Shown: positions 1 through 8,533, numbered from the stretch's first letter. The stretch: DNA of 43,614 bases from an uncultured Lachnospiraceae bacterium (GCA_910588865.1 CAJUSJ010000030.1:1-43614), one strand, 5' to 3'. Notes: a model not told the origin generated them from the sequence alone. Made by a program: numbers and translations.

Positions 1-169
1 ATTAAGATCTCTTTGTAGCTTTGCGTAAAATTAATTTTGTCGTTTACTATAATTATATTTGAATCCTTCCTTATAATGGGGTGGACATCGGGCATGGGTC
101 CGATAGTACGATTCCATATAAGGAGGGATTTTTTATGAATGCAGAGGAGTTATGTGGGAAAGGAGGGGA

Positions 170-1120
170 TCACGGGGACGTTTTTGTGGAGGGAAGCCGC
201 AGGTATTCGGCCAGCTTCCGGGTCAGAATCGGGTGATCTTCCGAGATGAGGCGGCGCTTGCCTGAGGTGACAATCTGATCCGGGGAGAGGATGGACCGAT
301 ATTGGGAGGGTGAACGGTGAAGCACTTCCTTAAAACGGGTGTTGAAGGATTTCAGATCCGGGAACCCGTTGTCCAGGGCAATGTCCGTCAGGTTTTTCGA
401 AGTCACAGTCAGGTCCTGGATAGCCTGCTGGAGGCGGAGCCGGGTCAGGTATTCATAAAAATTGATCCCGATGGTATTTTTGAACAGGGTGGAGATGTAA
501 GTTCGGTTGTATCCGGAGTAAGCGGCCAGCTCATCTAAGGTGATCTTCTCCCGATAGTGCTGTTCCATGTAGGTGATCAGGCCGCGCATGGCTTCCATGG
601 GTTCCTTATCCATCTCTGTGACGGCACGGATGGTTTGATGGTCAAACATGGTACACATGGTGGCCAGGAGCAGCTGGGCGCTGGCCTTGGCGGTCAGGTC
701 GGAAAAGGGACCATGGAACAGGGCGGCCTGGCAGATCTGGGCCGCGTAAAAGCGGATCCGGCAGTACCGGGGGTCCTGTCTGGTCTCCGCCCCGGAGGGG
801 GAGTGGGGGAACTGAAAGGCGCAGCCCTTTCTGGAAAATGGCTTAAAGGCCTCCTGGGAGATGTGGAACACAAGGGCGCAGGTGTCTGCCTGCCGTCCAA
901 AGGAAGCGTGGCCGGTTCTGGGGCCGATGAGAATCACGTCGTCCTCCTCCAGAAAATAGGATTGCCGATCCAGGCAGAATTCCTGGCTGCCGCCCAGGAG
1001 AATGCTCAGCTCGTATTCGTTCTGATGCCAGTGATACCGGTAATTCATGACCTGGTGGGCGAATCCCCACAGAGCCAGGCCCTCTGAGGGCCATCGCAGC
1101 TGAAAATATGCTTCGTTCAT
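170..1120 (-). CDS. AraC-family transcriptional regulator
   Basis: A 316-residue regulator with an N-terminal cupin-like sensing half and a C-terminal AraC/XylS double helix-turn-helix (about residues 178-275, including SGYNRTYISTLFK and DNGFPDLKSFNTRFKE). The reading frame can be extended to a TTG at 1180. I chose the ATG at 1120 because GGAGAAAAGAGG lies just upstream and because a strong minus-strand promoter (1192-1220) would start transcription near 1185, leaving no leader for the TTG. It diverges from the permease/dehydratase operon at 1485, so it probably controls that operon in response to its substrate. The ligand is unknown. Confidence 0.9.
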   Translation of the reverse strand: MNEAYFQLRWPSEGLALWGFAHQVMNYRYHWHQNEYELSILLGGSQEFCLDRQSYFLEEDDVILIGPRTGHASFGRQADTCALVFHISQEAFKPFSRKGCAFQFPHSPSGAETRQDPRYCRIRFYAAQICQAALFHGPFSDLTAKASAQLLLATMCTMFDHQTIRAVTEMDKEPMEAMRGLITYMEQHYREKITLDELAAYSGYNRTYISTLFKNTIGINFYEYLTRLRLQQAIQDLTVTSKNLTDIALDNGFPDLKSFNTRFKEVLHRSPSQYRSILSPDQIVTSGKRRLISEDHPILTRKLAEYLRLPSTKTSP

Positions 1121-1484
1121 AAAAAACCTCTTTTCTCCAAAACCAAATATTCTCATAGGTGGAATCTTTGGATGTTCCAATCCTTTCCCACATAATATCT
1201 AAAAAGCTTTGGCGTGTCAATGTGGTTTGTTCGGATATTTCTACAAAAAATTTACAAAAAAAGAAGTAGGTTTCAGATGAAACGGCAAAAAAATCCCTTA
1301 AAAACCCACCTTTTTTCGTAGGGAAAATATTCGGGTCCGTGTAAGGGGAATCTTTGGGATTTTTAGCTAAAAGGGGGGAGGAGGGAACCGTAAAGGGGCC
1401 AAAAACAGGTGAATATAAGCAACGACAGGATCCGTCGTTTCAGGGTATAGTAGGGGCAAGAAAAAACGAGAAAGGAAGAAAGAA
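1121..1484. promoter_or_regulatory. divergent intergenic region, regulator / transporter operon
   Basis: 364 bp without a gene. It holds the regulator's promoter at the left end, A-rich tracts around 1240-1265, and a palindrome GTTTCA-GA-TGAAAC at 1270-1283 that could be an operator. On the plus side only a weak promoter is visible (TATAGT at 1446-1451). A ribosome site (AAAGGAAG) precedes the ATG at 1485. No RNA gene is evident. Confidence 0.4.
1192..1220 (-). promoter_or_regulatory. promoter for the AraC-type regulator
   Basis: Read on the minus strand, TTGACA (1215-1220) and TATTAT (1192-1197) are separated by exactly 17 bp. This is a near-consensus vegetative promoter and puts the transcription start about 65 bp before the preferred ATG. 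Confidence 0.7.
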
Positions 1485-2771
1485 ATGAATACCCAACTAA
1501 TGATATGCCTTGTTATTTTTATCGCCACACTGGCCAGTTTTATCCTCAACAAGATCCCCATGTGGGTGACGGCCATGGTCTCCATGACGGCCCTGTACGC
1601 GGCGGGCTGTATCAGCTCCAGCGACGCTCTGTCGGGATTTTCCAATGTAAACACCATTCTCATGGCCACCATGTTTGTAGTGGCGGCCGGTTTCCAGAGG
1701 ACTTCTCTTGTGGACAGCATGTGTAAGGGCCTGATGAAACTGACCGGCGGCTCCTTCCGCGTGGCTTACCTGGGATATCTGCTTCTGGCAGCTCTGCTGA
1801 CCAATTTTATCGCCAGCCCCATGGTGGTATACGCCATTGTCAGCCCTCTTCTGGTAGCCCTGTGTGACAGCACCGGAAACAGCCGCTCCAAGGTAATGTT
1901 CCCCATGATGGTGGTGTGCGTGGCCTGCTGCGGAATCCTGCCTCTTCCCACAGCTATCCAGCAGGCGGGGCAGTTTACGGGATTTATGGAGACCTATGGT
2001 TTTGAGGGCGCTTTTAATCCCATGTATTTCCTGGCCGGACGGTGGCCTGTGATGGTGGTGGTGGTCTTGTGGGCTCTTCTTATCGGCCCCAAGTCCTGCC
2101 CGGACAATCCTATCCTCCCCATCAAAGTGGCAGACAAGGAGCAGAAGGCGAAACAGAAGCTGTCTCCCTTTGTGGACAAAATGGGAATCGCCATTTTCTT
2201 TGTCACCATGATCGCCCTGATCTTCTCCGCCCAGCTTAAGATGGAGTCCTGGTTTATCGCCATGGCGGGAAGCATGCTGATGGTGCTCTTCGGGGTAGTG
2301 GATCAGAAAAATGTGCTGCGGGATATCCCCTGGGATATGCTCATGCTCTTTGTAGGCGCTTTGGCCCTGGGCTCCGGCCTGACCAACACAGGGGCAGGAG
2401 AACTAATCGGAAATGCCCTGGCAGGAGCCGTAGGCGGTACCCACAACAATTATGTCCTGGGAGCTCTGTTTTTTATCATTCCTTTCGCCATCACCCAGTT
2501 TATGCTGAACCGTTCCGTGACAGCCGTGTTTGTGCCCATCTGTCTTTTGACCTGTAAAGCCCTGGGAGCCAATCCAATCGGCCTGGTGATGTTAGTGCAG
2601 GCGGGAAGCCTGACCGCCTTCTTAACTCCCATGGCCACCCCCGCGGTTGCCATGTGCATGGGAGACGCGGGCTACGATTTAAAAGCCATTCTCAAGGCAG
2701 GCGGAGTCATTTCCCTGTTCCTGCCGGTGGTATACATATTCTACACCATGACCGTATTCCCGGCATTCTGA
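1485..2771 (+). CDS. SLC13/DASS-type anion permease
   Basis: A 428-residue integral membrane protein with about ten to twelve hydrophobic segments and the layout of the SLC13/divalent-anion-symporter (CitMHS-like) superfamily: an N-terminal helix ending NKIPMWVTA, helical hairpins in each half, and a C-terminal region rich in small residues (VQAGSLTAFLTPMATPAV). Such proteins import di- or tricarboxylates or related organic anions with sodium or protons. It is the first gene of the operon that diverges from the AraC-type regulator, and a dehydratase and a lactonase-like hydrolase follow. The cargo is therefore probably a sugar acid or dicarboxylate, which is inference. Confidence 0.8.
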   Translation: MNTQLMICLVIFIATLASFILNKIPMWVTAMVSMTALYAAGCISSSDALSGFSNVNTILMATMFVVAAGFQRTSLVDSMCKGLMKLTGGSFRVAYLGYLLLAALLTNFIASPMVVYAIVSPLLVALCDSTGNSRSKVMFPMMVVCVACCGILPLPTAIQQAGQFTGFMETYGFEGAFNPMYFLAGRWPVMVVVVLWALLIGPKSCPDNPILPIKVADKEQKAKQKLSPFVDKMGIAIFFVTMIALIFSAQLKMESWFIAMAGSMLMVLFGVVDQKNVLRDIPWDMLMLFVGALALGSGLTNTGAGELIGNALAGAVGGTHNNYVLGALFFIIPFAITQFMLNRSVTAVFVPICLLTCKALGANPIGLVMLVQAGSLTAFLTPMATPAVAMCMGDAGYDLKAILKAGGVISLFLPVVYIFYTMTVFPAF

Positions 2772-2865
2772 GATACCAGGGTCAAAAGGTCATGTATGAC
2801 ATGCCTGCATGGCGATACATGGCCCTGGGACCCGCCAAAATATGAAAATAGAAGGAGGATTTTGT

Positions 2866-4014
2866 ATGAAGATTACGGATGTAAAGTTGATCTATGCCAA
2901 GCATTACCTGTTTGTCCATGTCTACACCGACCAGGGGATCGTAGGCCTGGGTGAGGCGGGAAACTGGGGATATCTGGGGGCCACAGCCGCTGCCATTGAA
3001 AAATTTATCCCTTATCTTATAGGAAAAGACCCTTTCCGTATCGAGGACCTGAACCAGAATTTTTACCGCTCCGTATATTTCAGAGGTTCTGTCATCATGA
3101 GCGCCATCTCAGCCATCGACATTGCCCTGTGGGACATTAAGGGAAAGGCCCTGGGAGTGCCGGTTTATGAGCTGCTGGGAGGCAGGACCAGGGAGAAAGT
3201 CCGCGTCTACGCCTCGGTCATGGAGAAAGCCACGGACACAGAGACCCTGACCCGCGGCTACCGTGCCCTGAAGGAGCAGGGATTCACCGCTGCCAAGATC
3301 TTTGTCAACGGTCCTACCCAAAGCCGCGAGGAAGGCCGGGACGAATTTTTCTGCGGCCGTGTGGAGGAGGAGCTGGAGAAGGTGCGTGTCTGCCGGGAGG
3401 CTGTGGGCTGGGATTTTGATTTCGTCCTGGAAGCCCACAGAGGCATGACATTGCCGGAGGCCGTGTCCTTTGGCCGGGCCGTGGAACAGTACCGTCCCAT
3501 GGTATTTGAAGACCCTGTCACGCCGGACAACATTGATTCCATGGCAGAGGTGGCAGCCAAAGTGGCGGTGCCCATTGCCACGGGGGAGCGCTTTATCAAC
3601 CTGAGGGAATTTGAGATGGCCCTGGAGCGCCGGGTCTGTCAGTATATCCGGCCTGATGTGTGCGCTGTAGGCGGAATCACCACCAGCAAGAAGATCTGCG
3701 CCCTGGCTGAGGCTCACGATGTGCTGGTGATTCCTCACAACCCTTTGGGACCGGTGTCCACTGCCGCCTGTCTCCAGATTTGCGCTTCCATTCCCAACCT
3801 GGGGATCCAGGAGCTGCCCGGCTTTTGCCTCAACGGTGCCGAGGACGCCATGGTAAAAGAGCCTCTGCGGTTTGAAAACGGCTGTATGGTGATCCCAAAT
3901 GCCCCCGGTATCGGCGTGGAACTGGCGGACAATGCCCAGGAATTGTACCCGGCGGCAGAGAGAGGCAGCAACTCGGCGAGGCGGGCCTTCGACGGGTCAG
4001 TAAAGGACTGGTGA
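2866..4014 (+). CDS. mandelate racemase/muconate lactonizing family dehydratase, galactonate-dehydratase-like
   Basis: A 382-residue enolase-superfamily enzyme. The expected magnesium ligands are visible: E189 (LEAH), E215 (FEDPV) and E241 (GERF). H191, D264 and H291 (IPHNPLGP) match the His residues and the His-Asp dyad typical of galactonate/mannonate-type acid-sugar dehydratases. The predicted reaction is loss of water from a sugar acid to a 2-keto-3-deoxy acid in the cytoplasm. The ATG at 2866 is preferred over an in-frame ATG at 2809 because GAAGGAGG sits immediately upstream of it. The end overlaps the next gene by 4 bp (GTGA), which suggests translational coupling. The exact substrate cannot be read from the sequence. 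Confidence 0.85.
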   Translation: MKITDVKLIYAKHYLFVHVYTDQGIVGLGEAGNWGYLGATAAAIEKFIPYLIGKDPFRIEDLNQNFYRSVYFRGSVIMSAISAIDIALWDIKGKALGVPVYELLGGRTREKVRVYASVMEKATDTETLTRGYRALKEQGFTAAKIFVNGPTQSREEGRDEFFCGRVEEELEKVRVCREAVGWDFDFVLEAHRGMTLPEAVSFGRAVEQYRPMVFEDPVTPDNIDSMAEVAAKVAVPIATGERFINLREFEMALERRVCQYIRPDVCAVGGITTSKKICALAEAHDVLVIPHNPLGPVSTAACLQICASIPNLGIQELPGFCLNGAEDAMVKEPLRFENGCMVIPNAPGIGVELADNAQELYPAAERGSNSARRAFDGSVKDW

Positions 4015-5282
4015 TCCTGTTGGAGAAAAAAGATAACAGCCAATCCCTTTCCCCCAAAATGAGAGGCAGGGGATTTCATCGGGCGTGGCTGATCCTGGGC
4101 TGTACGGTTCTGATCCAGGGAGGGATCATTGGCCTTTTGGTGAACTCGGCGGGAGTGCTTTTCGCGGCTATCCGGACGGACCTGGGGTTTCGGGCAGGAG
4201 ATCTGTCTGTTTATTACACCATCCGCCAGGTGGTCATGGCGGCTGCGGTGGGAATTACCAGCCAACTGTTTTTCCGGAAAAATCCCAGGGTGGTTATGGG
4301 AGTCCTGGGATTTCTGGGAGGCAGCTCCTTTGTGATGATGGCAGGTTTTCATCATCTGTGGCAATGGTACGGGGCAGCGGTGCTGGCAGGCCTGGGGATC
4401 AGCTGCTGTACCACCGTGGTGCCTATGGTGCTCAACAACTGGTTTGCCTCCAAAAGAGGGCTGGTGGTAGGGATCAGCATGTCCGCCTCCGGCCTGGTGG
4501 GAGCCTGCTTCAGCCCGGTCTGCTCCTGGTTCATCGAGAGCCTGGGCTGGCGTTTGGCTTCGGTGGTCACCGGAGGCCTGGCTTTCGCCCTGGCGTTTCT
4601 GGGGTGTCTCATCCTGGTGGCAGAGCCGGAAAAAGCCGGTCTTCGTCCCTATGGCGGCGAGACAGAGCCGACCCTGGACAAAAAGGAAAAGGCCGATGCT
4701 GCCATTGAAAAGGGAACTGTGCCGGAGTGGGCATACGTGGTAGCCGTCATGGCCCTGTTTATCCCAAACACCTACACCCAGTTTAATAACCAGCTGCCGG
4801 TTTTTGCCCAGACTGTTGGGTATTCTCTGGGAACCGGGGCAGTGCTCACCAGCATTTCCATGGTGGGAAATATTACGGGAAAATTGGGATTAGGCATTCT
4901 GGCGGACAAGATAGGAAGCTATCGGGCAGTGGGGCTGCTGATTCTGGTGCTGGGATTGTCTCAGGTCGCCTTTCTCTTCGGGGCGGACAGCCTGCTTTTG
5001 ATGAAGGCAGGGGCATTTCTCTACGGAACCGTGTACGCCATAGGAACCACGGCTCCGTCTCAGGTATTTCTGGCCATGTATGGGAAGGAACATTATGGAG
5101 CCAGGGTGAGAAACGGGCAGACCATCAATTCCTTTCTGCTGGCCTTCGCGGGGGTGCTGTTCCCCTACGTTTATGATTTTACAGGCAGTTTCCGTCCGGT
5201 GTTCTATCTGGGGGCCGGGATCTGTATTCTGTCTCTGGGACTGCTGTACGTGATATCAGGGGCAGCAGGCCGTGAAAGGTGA
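4011..5282 (+). CDS. MFS transporter
   Basis: A 423-residue protein with two six-helix halves and the overall pattern of major-facilitator permeases of the OFA/monocarboxylate-like group (for example MSASGLVGACFSP in the first half and MVGNITGKLGLGILADKIG at the start of the second). The GTG start overlaps the dehydratase stop; AAAGGA precedes it. It gives the operon a second permease beside the SLC13 protein, perhaps for a related acid or for product export. The substrate is unknown. Confidence 0.85.
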   Translation: MILLEKKDNSQSLSPKMRGRGFHRAWLILGCTVLIQGGIIGLLVNSAGVLFAAIRTDLGFRAGDLSVYYTIRQVVMAAAVGITSQLFFRKNPRVVMGVLGFLGGSSFVMMAGFHHLWQWYGAAVLAGLGISCCTTVVPMVLNNWFASKRGLVVGISMSASGLVGACFSPVCSWFIESLGWRLASVVTGGLAFALAFLGCLILVAEPEKAGLRPYGGETEPTLDKKEKADAAIEKGTVPEWAYVVAVMALFIPNTYTQFNNQLPVFAQTVGYSLGTGAVLTSISMVGNITGKLGLGILADKIGSYRAVGLLILVLGLSQVAFLFGADSLLLMKAGAFLYGTVYAIGTTAPSQVFLAMYGKEHYGARVRNGQTINSFLLAFAGVLFPYVYDFTGSFRPVFYLGAGICILSLGLLYVISGAAGRER

Positions 5283-5396
5283 AGAGTCTCGGTTTAGGGA
5301 GCCGATCCCGGAGAAGGGAGAGCTCCAGAGCCAGCAAATATTTATCAATATCAAAAATTCTGCCGCCGGAAAAAGGCGGAGAAAGGAAGGATGATT

Positions 5397-6266
5397 GTGG
5401 GAGAACTTACATTACAGAGCGAGAGCTGCGGCCTGCGCTGGATCAATTGCCAGTGCTTTGAGATCAGGCTGCCAAACGGCAGGACCATTGTCACGGACCC
5501 CTGCTATGATTATCCGGAAAATTCAAAAGACCCTATAGGGGATCTGTTTCGGCTGAAGGGATTTACCACCGATGACCTGGAGGGCTGCGACTATCTGATT
5601 CTGAACCACACCCATGGGGACCACATGGCCAACATGGAGGAAGTGATCATGAAATTCCGCCCAACCGTCATCTGTCACAGCGGTGTCGCGGCAGAGATTG
5701 CCCAAGTGTGCCAGGACATGGAACTGACTTCTCTGTACGCGGTAGATTATGACGGAACCTACTATTTTGACGGTTTTAAGCTGGAGACATTTCACGGCAC
5801 CCACAAGCCACAGAAATTCACCTGGCGGCAGAGCATGGCTGACGGAGACGTGATCTCCGGACAGGAGAAACTTTCCAGGCTCCATACTCTGGGCGGGCTG
5901 TTTAACATGAATTTCCTGATCACTCAGGAAAACGGTTTCCGGATCGCCTTCATAGGCGGGCTGGATGACGGCATGACCGAGCGTCTGAGAACCCTGAGAC
6001 CCAACATTGCCCTTCGGAACAAGATTACCAATGAGAGGGACGTGGAGAAGGTGGCCGGGGACTGGTATGGATTTATGGAGAAAAGTCAGGCTCAGATGGT
6101 GATTCCCATGCATTTTGAGGTTTGGGAAAACATGGAGCCGGGGTTTGCCCAAAAAACCTTCTCCCGGGCAAATGAGATGGCAGAGGAGAAGGGGCTCAGC
6201 TGCCGGATGATGTCGCCTGAGCGCGCTCAGTGGTACCGGATTTGGATGACCGTGGAGAAACGGTGA
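5397..6266 (+). CDS. MBL-fold metal-dependent hydrolase, UlaG-like
   Basis: About 289 residues with the metallo-beta-lactamase metal motif NHTHGDHMANM near residue 63 (HxHxDH), a downstream His in FHGTHK and a final His in VIPMHFE. That arrangement fits the UlaG-like lactonase branch. An ATG at 5391 touches the ribosome site GGAAGG directly, while the GTG at 5397 sits at normal spacing and is preferred. It closes the permease/dehydratase operon, where opening a lactone of the imported acid would fit. A phosphodiesterase or another hydrolase activity cannot be excluded. Confidence 0.75.
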   Translation: MGELTLQSESCGLRWINCQCFEIRLPNGRTIVTDPCYDYPENSKDPIGDLFRLKGFTTDDLEGCDYLILNHTHGDHMANMEEVIMKFRPTVICHSGVAAEIAQVCQDMELTSLYAVDYDGTYYFDGFKLETFHGTHKPQKFTWRQSMADGDVISGQEKLSRLHTLGGLFNMNFLITQENGFRIAFIGGLDDGMTERLRTLRPNIALRNKITNERDVEKVAGDWYGFMEKSQAQMVIPMHFEVWENMEPGFAQKTFSRANEMAEEKGLSCRMMSPERAQWYRIWMTVEKR

Positions 6267-6326
6267 AATCGGCCTGGAGACTCGCCAGAGAGGAAGTGTG
6301 AAAACATCTTTGATAAGGCTGTCTAC

Positions 6327-6372
6327 ATAAGCTCACTATCAGTTACGGAAATATGGCTGATAATGAGCTTAT
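6327..6372. repeat. 16-bp inverted repeat (stem-loop)
   Basis: Arms 6327-6342 and 6357-6372 match at 15 of 16 positions around a 14-base loop. It follows the MBL-fold gene by 60 bp. There is no clear T-run, so it may be a weak terminator or the remnant of a mobile-element end. Confidence 0.5.
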
Positions 6373-6429
6373 TGTCTGTATAATGGGAGGTTTCCCACGT
6401 TGTGTAACGAACTTACAGCGCAAGAAACC

Positions 6430-6480
6430 GTACATAATATTGTACAATATATTGACAAAACCATGGATATGGGATACATT
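6430..6480 (+). promoter_or_regulatory. yefM-yoeB promoter with TGTACA operator
   Basis: TTGACA (6452-6457), a 17-bp spacer and TACATT (6475-6480) form a near-consensus promoter. Directly upstream is a perfect 14-bp palindrome with a TGTACA core (6437-6450). A degenerate second core (CGTACA, 6429-6434) has its centre exactly 12 bp away. Paired TGTACA palindromes 12 bp apart are the known YefM/YefM-YoeB operator layout, so antitoxin autoregulation is expected. Confidence 0.75.
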
Positions 6481-6503
6481 ATATTCAAAGGAGTGTGAAC
6501 AGT

Positions 6504-6755
6504 ATGATAGCGACTAATTTTTCAAATGTAAGAAATAATTTCAAAGAAGTATGTGACCGGGTTGTACATGATTCTGATATTGCTATAATCACAAGAAAAA
6601 ATGATGAAAATGTTGTGCTTATGTCTCAGGCACAGTATGATAATCTGATGGAAAATCTCCATATAAGAGAAAGCAAGGCGAATTATGAGTGGTTAAAAGA
6701 GTCTATCAAACAGGCTGAAGACGGAAAACTCATAAGTTTTGATGTGGAGGATTAG
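6504..6755 (+). CDS. yefM: YefM-type antitoxin (Phd/YefM family)
   Basis: An 83-residue protein with the Phd/YefM DNA-binding half (IATNFSNVRNNFKEVCDRV, then ITRKNDENVVLMSQAQYDNLMEN) and a variable C-terminal part that should wrap the toxin. An in-frame GTG at 6495 is possible, but the ATG at 6504 has the proper distance from AAAGGAG. The toxin gene starts 2 bp after its stop. It neutralises YoeB and represses its own promoter through the TGTACA sites. GC content is lower than in neighbouring metabolic genes, which fits acquired DNA. Confidence 0.9.
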   Translation: MIATNFSNVRNNFKEVCDRVVHDSDIAIITRKNDENVVLMSQAQYDNLMENLHIRESKANYEWLKESIKQAEDGKLISFDVED

Positions 6756-6757
6756 CC

Positions 6758-7012
6758 ATGAATGTATCTTTCACTGAAAATGCCTGGGAGGATTATCTTT
6801 ACTGGCAGAAGATGGATAAGAAGATTGTTAAGAGAATAAATGAGTTGGGGAAAGACATAAAGCGGAATCCGTTTGAAGGACTTGGAAAGCCGGAACCATT
6901 AAAATATGATTTGGCCGGGAAATGGAGCAGAAGAATAACTGATGAACACAGGCTGGTATATCAGGTGGAAGAAAGTAATTTAATCGTGTATACCTGCAGA
7001 TACCATTATTAG
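6758..7012 (+). CDS. yoeB: YoeB-type ribosome-dependent mRNA endonuclease toxin
   Basis: 84 residues, the usual YoeB length. The family signatures are present: PFEGLGKPEPLK, SRRI, EHRLVY and the C-terminal CRYHY. E46, R65, H83 and Y84 fall at the same numbers as the catalytic residues of E. coli YoeB, so it should be active. It cleaves mRNA in the ribosomal A site when the antitoxin is degraded. It is co-transcribed with yefM. Confidence 0.93.
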   Translation: MNVSFTENAWEDYLYWQKMDKKIVKRINELGKDIKRNPFEGLGKPEPLKYDLAGKWSRRITDEHRLVYQVEESNLIVYTCRYHY

Positions 7013-7059
7013 ATATTTGCCCCGGTTTACAGCAGGAGAGAAGGAGGATTTTTATAGCT

Positions 7060-7192
7060 ATGTCAAAGATAAAACTGATCGCGAGCGATATCGACGGAAC
7101 TCTGCTGTTAAACGGAGCCCAATCTTGTTGCCCCGAGACCTTCACGCTGATTCACCATTTATGGGAGAAAGGGATTCTCTTCGCCGCGGCCA
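7060..7192 (+). pseudogene. 5' fragment of a Cof-type HAD hydrolase
   Basis: The first roughly 44 codons encode a clear HAD start (KLIASDIDGTLL, motif I with DxDGT, then the family-typical LWEKGILFAAA). After FAAAR the homology stops and the frame runs on through the retron promoter and RNA to 7335 as unrelated residues. The missing remainder of the hydrolase is not found elsewhere in the window. Its ribosome site (GAAGGAGG) is intact. The break lies within a few bases of the retron promoter, so the retron insertion or an associated deletion probably destroyed the gene. Confidence 0.75.
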
Positions 7193-7202
7193 GAAAAGTA
7201 AG

Positions 7203-7232
7203 TTGGACATTTTCCCTCTCCTGTGCTAGAAT
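7203..7232 (+). promoter_or_regulatory. promoter of the retron RNA
   Basis: TTGGAC (7203-7208), an 18-bp spacer, and an extended -10 element (TGC then TAGAAT at 7227-7232). The predicted start, about 7239, is exactly where the a1 repeat of the retron RNA begins. Confidence 0.75.
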
Positions 7233-7238
7233 CTATAG

Positions 7239-7462
7239 AAAGGGCAGCCTGAGAGGACAGCAGCGAAGCTGGTGTTGTAAGGCCGATTGGCTGTTACTGC
7301 CGGACGGGCGGCGAGTCGCTGTCTGGAATTTATAGTTAGGGATAAGTCCGTAATCCGCTCCAAGGTACGGGCCCACTTCGTGGGCCTGGCCGCCTGGCGG
7401 CGGCCTTCAGTACCCCTGCGCGGCTTACGGTATCAGAATGTAGTGCTGTCCGGCTGCCCTTT
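7239..7462 (+). ncRNA. retron msr-msd RNA
   Basis: The a1 arm AAAGGGCAGCC (7239-7249) and the a2 arm GGCTGCCCTTT (7452-7462) are perfect complements, as expected for the repeat that closes a retron transcript just upstream of its reverse transcriptase. The msr part (about 7250-7335) can form an outer stem GACAGC/GCTGTC (7256-7261 with 7318-7323) enclosing small hairpins near 7262-7271, 7281-7292 and 7297-7311. The msd part (about 7341-7434) is a long stem (7348-7368 with 7410-7430, extended by GATA/TATC) enclosing two perfect 7-bp hairpins at 7370-7386 and 7388-7405. The exact branching G and the msDNA ends cannot be fixed by eye. Confidence 0.8.
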
Positions 7463-7504
7463 GCCATAGCGTGGAATTTTACATTGAAACATGGGAGAGA
7501 GGTT

Positions 7505-8533
7505 ATGTGGAGTTACAGGGGACTGTGGAAATATTGTGATCAGGAGCAGATCAGAGACATGCTGTTATCTTTTCGCCTGCTGGGAGACACAGACTGGCCG
7601 GAGGAGAAGATTCTGGCATGTCTTTTTGCTCTCAGCAATCACCCGGAGGCCCATTATCACCAGGCGCGGATCCCAAAGAAAAGGGGAGGATACCGGACTC
7701 TCGACGTTCCGGACAGTCTGCTGAAAAGGGTTCAGCGAAATATTCTCCACCATGTTCTGGAGGGATTTTCCCCTTCCCCCGCGGCTACAGCCTACAAAAA
7801 GGGAGGGTCGCCATTACACAACGCGGTTTCCCACAGGGGAAAGCGGGTGATCCTGAAAATGGATATCCGGGATTTTTTTGGAAATATCATGTTTCCTCTG
7901 GTGCTTCACCATGGGTTTCCCGGGAATTATTTTCCCACTTCCGTGGGGACCATGCTGGCTTCCCTGTGCTGTTTCAGGGAGCGTCTTCCCCAGGGAAGCC
8001 CCGCGTCGCCGGCCATTTCCAATCTGGTCATGAGGCCTTTTGATGAACATATGGCGGACTGGTGCGGCCAGAGAGGGATCATGTATACCCGCTACAGCGA
8101 CGATCTGACTTTTTCCGGTGATTTTGACCCAGCCCAGGTTATGGGGAAGACGGAAGGCTTTCTTAAGGCTTATGGGCTGGAGATCAACAGGGAGAAGACC
8201 AGGGTGTGTACCAATGGCACCCAACAGAAGGTGACGGGGATCGTGGTCAATGAGAAAGCTCAGCTTCCCAGAGATTACAGAAGGAAGCTGAGGCAGGAGA
8301 TCCATTACTGCCGGACTTACGGCGTGGAGGCGCATCTGGCAAGGCTTGGGCTGATAGAAGAAAGCCAGACAGAGGGAACGGGGACAGGGGAAGGGCGGAT
8401 TCAGGCAGAAGCCTGTCTGGCCTCCCTTATGGGAAAGGTCAGCTATGTTCTTAGCGTCAACCCGGAGGATCCGTGGTTCCGGGAAGCCAGGGAATTTTTG
8501 ATGGAAGAGCAGAAGAAGCGGTTGCGGGAGTAA
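7505..8533 (+). CDS. retron reverse transcriptase
   Basis: 342 residues, typical for retron RTs. Visible motifs are IPKKRGGYRTLDVP (56-69), the retron signature NAVSH (106-110), the first catalytic Asp in KMDIRDFF (D120), QGSPASP (163-169), the YSDD active site (197-200) and the retron-specific VTG motif in VTGIVVN (243-249). The ATG at 7505 follows GGGAGAGAGG; a TTG at 7484 in the same frame is less likely. It should reverse-transcribe the msd portion of the RNA encoded immediately upstream into msDNA. The partner gene starts 22 bp downstream. The combination of RT, structured RNA and an accessory protein is the layout of retron anti-phage systems. Confidence 0.93.
   Translation: MWSYRGLWKYCDQEQIRDMLLSFRLLGDTDWPEEKILACLFALSNHPEAHYHQARIPKKRGGYRTLDVPDSLLKRVQRNILHHVLEGFSPSPAATAYKKGGSPLHNAVSHRGKRVILKMDIRDFFGNIMFPLVLHHGFPGNYFPTSVGTMLASLCCFRERLPQGSPASPAISNLVMRPFDEHMADWCGQRGIMYTRYSDDLTFSGDFDPAQVMGKTEGFLKAYGLEINREKTRVCTNGTQQKVTGIVVNEKAQLPRDYRRKLRQEIHYCRTYGVEAHLARLGLIEESQTEGTGTGEGRIQAEACLASLMGKVSYVLSVNPEDPWFREAREFLMEEQKKRLRE

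Noticed and set aside
135..236. 33-codon plus-strand frame with AAGGAGG and an ATG at 135
   Set aside because: It overlaps the 3' end of the AraC-type gene on the other strand and its product resembles nothing I know. It could be the remnant of a truncated gene, but coding is not supported.
5279..5461. 60-codon frame between the MFS and MBL-fold genes
   Set aside because: Most of it overlaps the start of the MBL-fold gene in another frame, and it is compositionally biased.
6327..6372. Strong stem-loop as a rho-independent terminator
   Set aside because: The bases after the stem are not T-rich, so it is reported only as an inverted repeat.
7348..7430. GC-rich hairpins taken alone look like a terminator or REP element
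   Set aside because: No T-run follows, and their position between a1 and a2 of the retron RNA explains them as the msd.
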